Source: Torymus aiolomorphi
Lineage: Eukaryota > Arthropoda > Insecta > Hymenoptera > Torymidae
Direction of reading: 5' to 3'
DNA length: 64,000 nucleotides
Assembly: GCA_036365515.1 (NCBI GenBank)
Contig: CM070877.1
Coordinates: 57,899,475-57,963,474, forward strand
In this document: positions 46,998 to 57,600 of the stretch, one piece after another
Layout: each line of letters opens with the position of its first letter
Position numbering within the stretch: the first letter of the stretch is position 1
Translations under genes and position numbers: made by a program
The notes under the pieces: generated by a model
Database searches by the model: none
What the model was told of the DNA's origin: nothing
Seen by the model: only the letters and a program-made list of their open reading frames with translations

Positions 46998-47042
46998 TAG
47001 CCTGAAGAGGTTGACGGAACATGCCAACGAAACGTTGCACAA
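46998..47042 (+). ncRNA. Hammerhead ribozyme core, Penelope 2 plus copy
   Basis: CTGAAGA at 47002-47008, GAAACGTT at 47029-47036. Stem II has one mismatch (GGTTGAC against GCCAAC), unlike the minus copy. Confidence 0.68.
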
Positions 47043-47292
47043 ATTTAAAGTAAAAACTTGTTTTTTCTTTTTACCTGCCTCCTTCGGATCGATCCATTAT
47101 ATTTCAAATAAATATATTTCTAAACAAAGAAAAAAAACAGATGCAAATGATGGTGGATAAACGAAGAAATTGATAGCGGTAGAGGCCCTGAAAAGACAGC
47201 GGTGAAAACAAAACTAAACAGTCCTGTTGATATAAGTGAAAGTGTTGAATTCATTCTGGTTCACACAAGTTTCCTTTGTAATTTTTAAAAAA

Positions 47293-47426
47293 TAGTATAT
47301 TACGCACCATGGGAGGAAAAAACATGAACAGTCCACAGCTCGTGTAAATTGCCACCGGAGTCGAAGGCGAGGGTGGCAAATACGAGCTGGAGCTGGCCAA
47401 TTTTACTCCCGTGGTGCGTATACTAT
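47293..47426 (+). repeat. Hairpin MITE, TAGTATATTACG family
   Basis: Ends TAGTATATTACGCACCATGG and CCGTGGTGCGTATACTA; arms include CCAGCTC/GAGCTGG-like and GCCACC/GGTGGC pairs. Tip GGAGTCGAAGGCGAG at 47357-47371. Size (134 bp) and termini match the element at 26561, and the right flank (TTTTTCGCCATACCC..GCCGAAA) also resembles that element's flank. Confidence 0.82.
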
Positions 47427-47696
47427 TTTTCGCCATACCCGGGCCGAAAACACCACATTCCCGTTTTTGTAGTGTGTAAAAACAATATGTAGTGCTTGTT
47501 CTAGAAAATGGGATAGTGCTTCAATAACTGAGAGAAACGGATTGTGTGTGAAACTAGTGTTATAGTGTAAAAATTGTGAAACTGTTATCAGAGAAAATTT
47601 TACAACTGCACGAATGGAATCTACAAATAATAGACAAGCAGCATTTGTGGTAAACCAAAAAGCTATAGAATCTACCAATGATATCCAGAATATAAC

Positions 47697-47945
47697 TTTT
47701 GCTTTGAAGCTCACAAGAGTAGTCAAGAGTGTAATGCCAATTATGAGGGTGCTTTTGGTAGTATGGAAGTCCAGGCTGCTATGAACATTTGGAGTCGCTT
47801 GGTTCGAAAGAATGGTATGAGGCATTTAACACTTCTGTCTGATGGAGATGCAAAAACTTGGACTCGGCTTAATGAAGTGGTACCTTATGGAAAATCTATT
47901 CTAATATAATAAGAAGAATGCATCAACCATGTACAAAAGCGAATG
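47697..47945 (+). pseudogene. Mutator-like transposase fragment
   Basis: The frame shows HKSSQECNANYEGAFGSMEV, RLVRKNGMRHLTLLSDGDAK, then VVPYGKSI and, after two stops (TAATAA near 47908), EECINHVQKRM. This order (NYxGSxxxME, DGDxK, PYG, EECxNHVxKRM) fits the Mutator-like transposase domain common in arthropod and cnidarian genomes, from memory. The Asp of DGD is a likely catalytic residue. About 80 residues remain, cut on the right by the BEL/Pao element at 47950. The 270 bp to its left hold nothing clear. Confidence 0.6.
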
Positions 47946-47950
47946 GATAA

Positions 47951-48760
47951 TTAAAGGATAATTAATTTACCCAGGGAGGTACTCTCATTCCGGATAAGGA
48001 CAAAGTCACCAATCTTGGGTGCTGCTTTGGGCTGTAGCCATTTGTTCCTTTTTTGCAATGCCGTCAAATGCTCGTGGCACCAGCGGTTCCAAAAATGCTG
48101 GGACATCTGGGCCAACAATTGCCAGCGCTTACCAATTGGAATATTTTTCTCGGTTAGATCAGGTTCGGGTATGAGGTGTGATGCGCGTTGTATAAAAAAG
48201 TGAGCGGGAGTTAAAATTTCAAGATCAGAGGGATCATCCGAGAGTCCTACGAGTGGTCTCGAATTCATGCACGCCTCCACTCGACATAGCAGAGTTGCAA
48301 ACTCCGAGAAGGTGAGTACTTGTTCACCAATGATTCTTCGAATATGAAACTTCAGTGGCTTAACGCCAGCTTCCCATAGGCCGCCGAAATGAGGAGCGCT
48401 AGGGGGGTTGAAATTCCAGGTCTCTTCACTGAGAAGGTGTTTTACAATCTCTGTGTTAAATTTCGAACTTGTTTGCAACATCGCTCTAAGTTCCGCATTA
48501 GCATCAATAAAATTCGTACCCTAATTTGAAAACAGTTCGATGCAATGACCTCTTCGAGCAGTAAAACTATGGAACGCGGCAATAAAGGATTCAGAGGAGT
48601 AATCCTCCACTAATTCTAGATGTACGGTTTTCGTAACCATATAGATGAATATGCAAATATACCCTCTGAGTATACCTTTGCTTCTAGCCTTTGTTGATCG
48701 GACCAGCGTAGTCGACTCCGGCTTTCATGAACGAACTAGCAGGTTGCACTCTAGCGGTAA
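47951..48760 (-). pseudogene. BEL/Pao integrase core and C terminus
   Basis: GVDYAGPINKG near 48710 keeps the first Asp, followed by TKTVHLELVEDYSSESFIAA in another frame. The second catalytic Asp is lost: the DNGTNF block reads SN-stop-GTNF near 48520. Then FNPPSAPHFGGLWEAGVKPL with the Glu, NSRPLVGLSDDPSDLEILTP, and RWQLLAQMSQHFWNRW. It stops abruptly at 47951 (GKLIIL), short of the usual end. Confidence 0.88.
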
Positions 48761-48784
48761 GTAATCCATGATTTGAGATGGTAC

Positions 48785-49063
48785 TCAATTGGAATATCTG
48801 GCGCACTGTGTACAGGCTCGAATAATTCTTTTCACCTCAGTGCGTGCACGCAAGATCCAGACTTGCTGCCTCAGTGTTGACAGGGTTAACAAAGTAACGC
48901 CATGCAGAGTACGCAAATACGCTTGTCGAATAAACAAGGTCGTAAGCGCAGACGAATGTGGAAGTACTACTCGATGTCTTGTGCCTTTGTTTACTAGAGA
49001 ATTGACTAGTCTTCCGCCCACCTTGATCAAACAATTTTGTATGATGGGGTTTAGATAGGCCAA
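48785..49063 (-). pseudogene. BEL/Pao integrase zinc-binding region
   Basis: LIKVGGRLVNSLVNKGTRH, LIRQAYLRTLHGVTLL and VKRIIRACTQCARY match the HHCC region. The next 370 bp toward the RNase H (49064-49431) are decayed linker. Confidence 0.8.
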
Positions 49064-49431
49064 TGGATTTTTACTATTTAAATTTCTATTCGCTAATAAT
49101 AGATGATACTCATCATTAAAATAAGCTCTTTGCGTTAAATAACACCAAAGTGCTTAAGCATTTTCTATTTCATGGGCATTCCAGGGAAGTGCCTTGGAAT
49201 GCGATTCCGTTTGAAAAAATGGAAGACCTAGAGTGCTAAATTATTGTCTCCATTTAGCTCTGATATTGAGACTAATTCTAACAATAAATGTCATGCAATA
49301 AGCAGTTACTCTCAATAATTTGTTCAGCAATGAGTACTTATTGATAAGAGGCCAAACGATTATATCAGCAACAATAGAATCGTTTGCGCTTTTACTCGAG
49401 TTTGCTACGCGAGTGGTAGCAACAACGAAGT

Positions 49432-51135
49432 TCATTTCTTTTTGCTCTTTTGACTACATACCGGTTTTTCCGTGAGAAAGGCAGGACCTTTCCACCATAG
49501 ATCGTTGCCTTGTAATTTGGAGGATTCAACTCCACGAGAAATAATATCTGCAGGATTTTCCTTAGTCTTGACATCATGCCAGAAGGCATTTGGAAGAGGT
49601 GTATGAATCTCTGAACACCTATTTGCGATAAAAACGTTCAATCTTGTTGAATGATCTTTCAACCAGAACAAAACGTCAGTTGAGTCAGTCCACAAGTGTA
49701 TGTCTCGAATGTCTAATTGAGTAGACGTGAAAAATTGTTTTACTACGTGAACAAGGAATAAGGCAGCGCATAACTCTATACGTGGTATACTTAACGTTTT
49801 CACAGGAGATACCTTTGACTTCACAATTTGTAAAGAACTTGATACGCTTGAATCTCGAATAAACCTTAAATACAGAACGGCGCCGTATGCGCTTTTAGAT
49901 GCGTCAGCAAATCCGTGTACTTCTACCGAGGTATAGGGAGTGTAACCAGACCATCGCGGGATTTTGTTCTCGCCGATCATTGGAGGTTCGTACGTCCATT
50001 TAACCCACTGTTGCGCAACTTCTTCCGGTAAAGGATCATCCCATCCAACCTTTTGAAGCCAGAGTGTGTGTAAGAGGATTTTTGCGACGACAACTACTGG
50101 GACAATCCAGCCTAGCGGGTCAAACGTGCATGCGATGCGCGAAAGCACACTTCGTTTGGTCGCGTGTTTTGTAGGTTGGAGATCACTAATCTGAAAACAA
50201 AAGTAATCACCGTTAGTGTGCCAGGCAATACCCTGCAATGGTATCGAAGACTCTGGATTGAAAAGCGTTATTTTGTCTTCCGCAAGCATGTTCTCTGACA
50301 GTTCCGCAAGTGTTTGTGGATTATTGGAAGGCCATTTCCTCAGGTTCATCTGACACTTAGCGAAGTGACTAACTAAATCGCTAATTTTTTCTTTAGCTTC
50401 GGAAAAAGTGTGAGCTCCAGTCAGCACATTGTCCGAATACATTTCTTTTCGTACAACATTTGTTGTGATTGGGTACTCCTTCATGGACAGTAGCCATTTG
50501 CAAGAGTGTTCGCAACGATAAGTACAGTAACTTGTTAGTCCATAAGTAACGGTGTTGAGAAGATAGACACCAATTTTTTCTGAAGGACTAAACCGCCATA
50601 AAATCGTTTGAAATTTCCTATCTAGCGGATGAGTACCTATCTGTCGGAATATTTTGTCGACGTCCACTGAAAAGGCGATTTTATAACTTCTAACTTTATA
50701 AATGAGATCAATTGAACTTAGAAGCAAATTTGGACCACTGTATAACAAATCTTTTAGTAACTCGCCTGTGTCCAATCTACTTGATCCATTAAACACGGTT
50801 CGTAATTTGGTAGTGGAGCTATTTTCTCTCCAAATACCATGATGAGGAAGAAAAAAGTAGTCAGAATTTCTCGAAGGTGATTCCTCAATAGCAGTCATGT
50901 GACCTAAATTAACGTATTCTTGCATGAATTTACTGTACTCTAACTCAAGCCTTTTGTCCTTTTCAAAGTTGGATTCTAGACGTTTTAAGGCTCTTAGAGC
51001 GTCTGAGTACAAGCTGCTGAGTTTCAGCTTTTCTAGCAAATTCGGATCTTTCCAGGATAGTCTTACAGTATAACGCCCTGACTGATCTCTGTAAGTAGTG
51101 CTAAGAAAGAGATCTTCACAAGTTTTTTCTTCGAA
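49432..51135 (-). pseudogene. BEL/Pao reverse transcriptase and RNase H
   Basis: A single frame of more than 535 residues. RT: YFFLPHHGIWRENSSTTKLR, SVDVDKIFRQIGTHPLDRKF, ILWRF, and the active site MYSDNVLTG, where YxDD is expected, so the second catalytic Asp is Asn. RNase H: VHGFADASKSAYGAVLYLR, IPRIELCAALFLV, DIHLWTDSTDVLFWL and KENPADIISRG. The linker DPLGWIVPVVVVAKILL is the usual BEL block. The frame is open although the active site is changed; expected gag-pol start lies upstream and is removed by the Gypsy insertion. Confidence 0.92.
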
Positions 51136-51148
51136 TGAACAAAAATTT

Positions 51149-51640
51149 TTATTGGCAGATATTTCTTCGCTCGCAACCTATTAGGGATAGAAGAGCCGTG
51201 AATAAGCGCGATTCGAATTGTGAACCCTGATCGAAAGTATCGTAGAACGCTCTGACAACCGTTTGCGCTGACATTTCGCGTAGCGGAACCGCCTCAACCC
51301 AGCGCGAAAAGCGGTCTATCATGGTGAGAATATACTCAAAACCATTACGATTTGAACGGGGACCGACTAGATCAATGTGCGACAAATTTATCAGGTACAA
51401 GTTTCACATGGCGAGCGACTTTTGACTGTTGGCAGTCTAGACAATTCTTACAAAAACGAGGTATATCACGATGCATGTTAGGCCATATATAATGCTGCCG
51501 AATGAGTCGATCGGTGACTTTCGGACCTGGATGAGCAGGTCAACATGTAAAACATGTTGAAGACTGTAGAAGGGACTCAGGAATATATGGACGAATGGCC
51601 TCACCAGTGATTTCGCAATATATAGTGATGTGTGCAGGGC
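51149..51640 (-). pseudogene. pol: Gypsy integrase, truncated
   Basis: Minus-strand: LIRQHYIWPNMHRDIPRFCK and NCLDCQQSK of the zinc region, then LSHIDLVGPRSNRNGFEYIL with the first Asp, RFSRWVEAVPL, and DQGSQFES with the second Asp. It ends soon after at GCERRNICQ, before the catalytic Glu. A stop lies near 51540. Confidence 0.85.
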
Positions 51641-51641
51641 C

Positions 51642-52624
51642 CTACTGGATGCGTTTTAGCGACAACGGATAGTCTGAAGATTCGTGAAGGGCCTTCAGCT
51701 GTTCATCAGCTTCCTGTTTCTCGGCTAGATCATTAAGATCGATTTCTACCGGGAGCCTGATGGATTCTACACGAGAAAGCGAATCAGCCACAGTATTGTC
51801 TGCACTTTTGATATATTCAATTTGGGTGGTATATTGAGCGATAAGGGATAGCTGACGCGTTTGATGCGGTGAAGCCTTATCGCATTTTTGCATAAACGCA
51901 TAGATAAGTGGTTTATGATCCGGTAAGATCTTAAAGTCTCTGCCTTTAACCCAGAACGAGAAGTATTTACCAGCCTCGTATATTGCCGTGAGCTCACGGT
52001 CATATGCACTGTAGTTCCACTGCGAGGGAGAGAACTTCTTGGAGAAGAGCGCTAAAGGTTCCCAAACTCCGGTAAGAGAAAGTTGTTCAAGGGTAGCACC
52101 CATCCCAGAGTCAGAGGCATCAGACACGATGCGCAACTTGGCACCGATGCGGGGATGTGCCAGTAAGGTTGCTGCCGCCAATTCTTGTTTTACACGGGTA
52201 AAGGCTTCCTCTGCTTCAAACGTCCACGGAATGGGACGTTTGTCATTTTCGCGAGAATCGATGAAGAAATCATTAAGAGGAGCCTGAGTGGTCGCAGCAA
52301 GAGGCATGTTGCGACGATAGAAATTCAAAGTGCCGAGAAACCTACGAAGCTCTGCGATTGTTTGAGGTTTGGGGAAGTTCAAAATGGCTTCAACTCTACT
52401 GGGAATCGAGCGGATGCCTTCACCATTCACGAGATAGCCTAAAAACTCAACTTCTTCAACTGCAAAGGCACGTTGCGAAGATGAGAGTAATGTTCTTTAG
52501 GAGAAGACGAAGCCATAAGAATTTCGTCAATATAAAGATATACGAAATCCAAGTCACCTAGCGCGCTGTTGATGTAACGCTGAAAGGTCTGACTGGCGTT
52601 GCGAAGATCAAAGGTCATGGACAT
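51642..52624 (-). pseudogene. pol: Gypsy RT C-terminal part and RNase H
   Basis: A short frame (52624-52439) has FDLRNASQTFQRYINSALGD and YLYIDEILMASSS, where the usual IDD is IDE. After a shift near 52440 the main frame shows RRFLGTLNFYRRNMPLAA, then RNase H (IVSDASDSGMGATLEQ, YSAYDRELTAIYEAGKYFSF, ILPDHKPLIYAF) and IEYIKSADNTVADSLSR. It ends at 51642. Confidence 0.9.
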
Positions 52625-53558
52625 GAACTCGAAAAGATCGAAGGGGGGGTGGTAATGGCCGTCTTTGGTATGTCCTCAGGGGCAACCGTGATCTGATTGA
52701 ACGCCTTATGAAGATCAAACGCCGAAATAATTTTTTATTAGTACAGTCATAAATATGAGCAGTGGGATACTTATCCGGGGCCATGGCGGCGTTTAAATAC
52801 CTGTAATCACCACACGGTCTCCAAGAGTTATCCTTTTTCAGCTCCATGTGGAGTGGACTTGCCCAAGGGCTGCTGGAGGGGCGACAAATGCCAGCCCCAA
52901 TCCTAGCATCAAACTCGACCTTTGCCGCCTTTAGTTTCTCTGGAGCTAGTCTACGAGGACGCTCCGAGACCGGAGGACCAGAAGTTAAAATGTGATGAAA
53001 TACATCGCGGTCTCTAGGGACTGTGGACCTGGTAACGCCCGTGATCTCCGAAAAATCAGCAAGAATCTTAGCACACTCTGAGCCGGGAACAACTGTAAAA
53101 ACAGAGTCCAACGAAACTTCCTTTATAACCGCAAGAGAATAAATGTTAGTTAGCGGATCGACCACACGATTTCTTTTTAGGTCGACAAGAAGGCCGTAAT
53201 GCGATAGAAGATCGGCACCAATAATAGGACGAGGTATATCCGCGATGCAAAAGCTCCAGCGAATGGGGCGCTCAAGACTCAAATTAAGTGTGAACATTGA
53301 CTCACCATAGGTATTGATCAACGAATTATTCGCCGCAAATAGCCTAAAGGAGCTGGGCTTGCCGCAAACCTTAGGATTAGCTGGCACGAGTGAAATGTCC
53401 GCACCAGTGTCGATGAGGAACGACTTGCCAGAAATGCGATCACGCACATGAACACGTTTAGATAAACGAGGGCCTCCTGAAGACGTCTCCTCAACAGAAG
53501 GTTGAGTTAGTTTTTTTTTTGAGGATTTTTCGTCTGCCACTCCGCATATTTGGAGCAC
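52608..53558 (-). pseudogene. pol: Gypsy protease and RT N-terminal part
   Basis: Aspartic protease: SFLIDTGADISLVPANPK, FRLFAANNSLINTYGES, WSFCIADIPRPIIGADLLSH. Then RT fingers: ARIGAGICRPSSSPWASPLH, WRPCGDYRYLNAAMAPDKYP. Damage near 52730 (TAHIYDCTNKKLFRRL) destroys the first palm block, and the frame leaves RT there. One frame of 316 residues covers both domains, as usual for this group. Confidence 0.9.
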
Positions 53559-53559
53559 C

Positions 53560-54232
53560 AGTCCCTATACGATAAAGGGTTGTTAGGATATTTCCGATGA
53601 GCGAGGCATAAGCCGAAAGAGTCACGACTAGTAGAACGAGCGCGCCTAGACCTACCTCTAGTCTGGGAGCCGGATGACTCTTTTGAAGAACCCGAGTTAC
53701 CGTCTATTTTCTTTGCCAGGGTCTCAAACTTCCGATCAAGCTTCAGCTCAAGGCGCTTGAAAGCAGCTTCAGCATCAAAAGAACTGGATTTATTTGAAGA
53801 AACGGCGCTGACCTGAGGTCAGAATTGCCGGAAGCCTCAGCAAGTTTGTCGGCTACCTCCGTAAGTTTATTGAGATCAGTAATATCCGTAGCAACAAGAA
53901 TCGAACGGTGATGTGGAGAAACCTGATCAAGGAAGACGGACCGAATAATTTTCTCGTCAGAGGAGCCAAGATTGAGGCTACGAAGCCTTTGAAGAATTCT
54001 CGTAGGCTTGCCATCAGGTATAACTTCCCCCTTTAAAAGCTTGTGCAGGTTATGTTCAGCCGAGCTAGCAAAGGTCGAAATAAGGCGTTCTTTTACCTGT
54101 TTCTAATGTCAGCAGGAGCGGGGTCTTTCGAGATTATATCCCTAATGGCCGATAGGGCTTCACCACCGAGTGAAGAGCAAAGATAATCTACTTTTGTTGA
54201 GTCTACGGTGATGTTCGAGTTACGAAATGTTG
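53560..54232 (-). pseudogene. gag: Gypsy gag, main part
   Basis: Minus-strand frames read TKVDYLCSSLGGEALSAIRD, ISKDPAPADIRNR, then ERLISTFASSAEHNLHKLLK, GKPTRILQRLRSLNLGSSDE and VFLDQVSPHHRSILVA, a capsid-like helical region. A Cys/His cluster near 53590 (LCLAHRKYPNNPLSYRDWC) may be the zinc motif. Shifts near 54105 and 53815 break it. It continues on the far side of the Copia at 59027. Confidence 0.7.
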
Positions 54233-54237
54233 CTTCT

Positions 54238-54487
54238 TGTTAGAATATGTGTACATTTATGTTAACGTGTGAGATAGAGAGCGCATGCGTGGCGCCATCA
54301 CGCGAGCATAGCTGGAGAGCTAGCGAGAGCGAGCGGCCGAAGCGCTCACTCACTCGTTCGCCGTCCTCTGCCGAGAGCAGTTGTAATCAGAGAGAGAGAG
54401 AGCTGTACTGTAATTGAATAAAACGTTGTTGCTGTTAACCAGAGTGGGTTATTTGAAGAACCCTGCCTTCCACATCCTAAATTAACA
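54238..54487 (+). repeat. Copia 5' LTR
   Basis: TGTTAGAATATG to TAAATTAACA. It has AATAAA near 54417 and carries a longer AG run than the 3' copy. Confidence 0.95.
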
Positions 54488-54505
54488 TGGTAGCAGAGCG
54501 TGGTT
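54488..54505 (+). promoter_or_regulatory. Primer binding site of Copia
   Basis: TGGTAGCAGAGCGTGG directly after the LTR resembles the initiator-Met tRNA site TGGTATCAGAGC used by many Copia elements, with one difference. Confidence 0.7.
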
Positions 54506-54631
54506 GTTGTCGTTATTTTTAGTTGCGGTACTGTTTCTCCTTGTGAGAGCAGTAACACACCTTAAATTCCACGAAAAGGAAAAGTGATTTTAAGTTTAGC
54601 GCATGGTAAGCGCAAGAACAAAGGAAAACAC

Positions 54632-57600
54632 ATGAGTGTAAAAGAAGAACCAAAAGTAAAAATTGAAAAGTCAAGTGAAACTGAAAGTGAAGAAAAATTT
54701 TACAATATTGAAAATAAGGAAGTTAAAAAGGAAATTCCTGTTGAAAGCGAGATGGCATCGGAGAACAAAGGATTCACGTTACAAGTATTTGATGGGACAC
54801 ACTATGATAAATGGAAGTACAAGTTAAAATTATTCTTGGAATTTAAAGAGTGCAGTGAAGTTATCGAAAATGATGAAAGACCGGAAGCAATAACAGAAGT
54901 TGAGTGGAAAAAGAAAGAGATAAAAGCTAAAAACTATATAGTGAACAGCATGACAAATACACAACTAGAATTAATTATTTCAGAAGAAACAGCAAAGAAA
55001 ATGGTTGCTAAGTTGGATGAAAATTACTTAGTTAAAAGTAGTGCTGTGAAATTATTGTGCAAAAGAAGACTGCTCGATTTGAAAATGGGAGAAAGTGAGA
55101 ACCCGACAGACTTTTATAATAACTTTGAAAAATTAGTGAACGAATTAAAAAATGCTGGAGAAAATGTGACGAAAGAAGATAAATTGAATTACTTCTTATT
55201 AACGCTACCAGAAAGTATGTCACACATGGTTGATATTGTGGACGCATTATCTGAAAAGGACAAAACAGTGGAATTTGTGAAGTCAAAATTGGAATTCGAA
55301 TTTAAGAAAAAACATGGTGAAAGTGAGAATTCGAGATCAAACGCGTTTACGTTTGAGAAAAGAAGAGAGGATAAAAGGACATGTTATGTATGTGGTGGTG
55401 TAGGACACATACAATACGATTGCCCGACGAAAAAAAATTCCGGGAATCGCGCGCCACAGCAAGGAGGCGGCAGAGGAAGCCGTGCGCCACAGAGAGGAGG
55501 GGGCAACGGCAGAGGCTACACACAGCAGCGAGGAACGAGTTCCAACCGGCGTGGAAGGAGCGGATACCGACAGCATGACCGAGGCGCGAGAGGCAGTGAC
55601 AACAACAGCAGCGGTCATCAAAATACCGAGAAGAGCGAAGTGTTGAGCACTTCAGTAGAAATAATCTCTGCGAAAATAAGTAACGGTAAAGTAAACGAAA
55701 ATAAGATAGATTGGATTTTAGATAGCGGTTGTACAGACCACGTGATAAATAACGAAAATTATTTTAATGATGCAATTGTATTGAAAGAACCGATTAATGT
55801 AAAAGTAGGAGACGGTAGAATTTTGAAAGCAACAAAAGTAGGTCATGTAAAAAGTAAATTCAAAACGTTTAATGAAGAGATAGATATAGAATTAGAAAAT
55901 GTATTTTACGTAAAAGATATGGACAGAAATTTAATGAGTTTTGCTAAAGTAACTGATAAATGTAAAGTGGTATGTATCGGTGATAGTGCTAAAATTTATA
56001 ATAAAAATAATAAATTAATTGCAATAGCTTGGAAAAAATATAGAATGTATAAAATGACTAGTTTTATTGAAAAAAGCACAAGAGAATCAAATTTGACAGT
56101 TAAAAATGAGAAAATGACTTTAAAGGAAAAATGGCATAGAACTCTAGGGCACGTTAATTTTAACTATTTGAAAACAATGTGTAAAAATCATGTTTTGAAA
56201 GGTTTGCCTAACGAAATAGAATCAGATTACTATAAATGTGCTACGTGTATTGAAAACAAAATGCACAATATTCCGTTTGATAATAATAGAAAAAGAGCGA
56301 AAGATATATTAGAAATAGTACATACAGATTTGAATGGGCCACACAAGACAGTAGGTTATAAAGGAGAAAAGTATTTTATAACTTTTATCGATGATTTTAG
56401 TAAATTAACAAAAATGTATGCAATTAAGTCTAAAGACGAAGTATATGATAAATTTATTGAATATATAAATTTAGTTGAAAACAAGACTGGAAAGAAAATT
56501 AAGAAATTAAGGTGTGATAATGGTACTGAATATTTGAATAAAGACATGTATAAATTATGTAGAGAAAAGGGAATTGAAATAGAAACATGCCCACCTTATG
56601 TACACGAGCTTAACGGTACAGCAGAAAGATATAATAGGACAATCATGGATAGTACTAGGTGTTTGTTAGCTGAGTCCAAAATAGAGAGAAGGTTTTGGCC
56701 AGAAGTAGTCTGCACAGCAGCATATTTAAAGAATAGGACAATTGCGAACACCTTAGTGAGAAATAAATCTCCTTATGAGATATTTTTAAATGAAAAACCA
56801 GACACGAAGCATTTAAAATTATACGGAAGTAAAGTATTTGTTAGAGTACCGGAAAACAAAAGAAATTCGAAATGGGATAGGAAGGCTGAGTTAGGATCGT
56901 TGATAGGTTATGATGTAACAGGGTATAGAGTTTTGATAAACAATAGAGTCATTGTTGCAAGACACGTTGATGTCGTTGAGGAAGATGTAATATGTATTGG
57001 CTTAGATGATAGTGATATAGAAAATGAGAGTTTAAATAAAAATGTTGATAAAGAAAATGAACATGTAGAAAATATAAATGAAAATTTGAATAATATAGAA
57101 AATGCTGAAAATGAAGCTAAAGAAGTAACTGATTTAAGAAGGTCACAAAGAACGAGTAAAAAGCCTAGTAGATTTGATGATAATTATGTATATAGCGGAT
57201 GTATTTATGTAAATTATTGTAGTGCAGATAGTCCTGTAAGCTTTAAAGAAGCTATAGATAGTAATGAGTCTAGTTTTTGGGTAGAAGCTATGAACAAAGA
57301 AATGAATAGTTTAGAGAAAAATAAAACATGGGTATTAGTTGAAAAACCAAAGAATGAAAAGATATTAGATTTAAAATGGATTTATACTAAAAAAGGTGAA
57401 AATATATATAAAGCGAGAATAGTGGTAAGAGGTTACCAACAAACAGATGTATTGGATGACATCTATTCACCTGTTGCGAAAACACAAACTTTGAAAGTAT
57501 TGTTATCGTATTGCTGCCAAAACGGATTGTTAATTGAGCAAATGGATGTAGAAACAGCGTTTTTAAATGGTAAAGTTAAATCAAAAGTATTTGTTAAACA

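Larger units (their letters stand above)
37182..47109 (+). mobile_element. Penelope-like element 2: head-to-head truncated copies, interrupted by BEL/Pao
   Basis: A minus copy (37182-38729) meets a plus copy (38730-38777, continued at 45384-47109) head to head. Outer ends are mirror images (GGATCGATCC near 37232 and 47090). Candidate 13-bp target duplications AAATATATTTCTA lie at 37169-37181 and 47110-47122. Both copies lack the N terminus. The LTR element 38778-45378 lies inside the plus copy. Confidence 0.82.
47951..51135 (-). mobile_element. BEL/Pao element 2, pol part
   Basis: Minus-strand pol from CEDLFLSTTYRDQSGRY (51130) through RT, RNase H and integrase to a truncation at 47951. Its gag lies at 59470-60479, separated by the Gypsy and Copia insertions. 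No LTR was identified at the truncated end. Confidence 0.85.
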
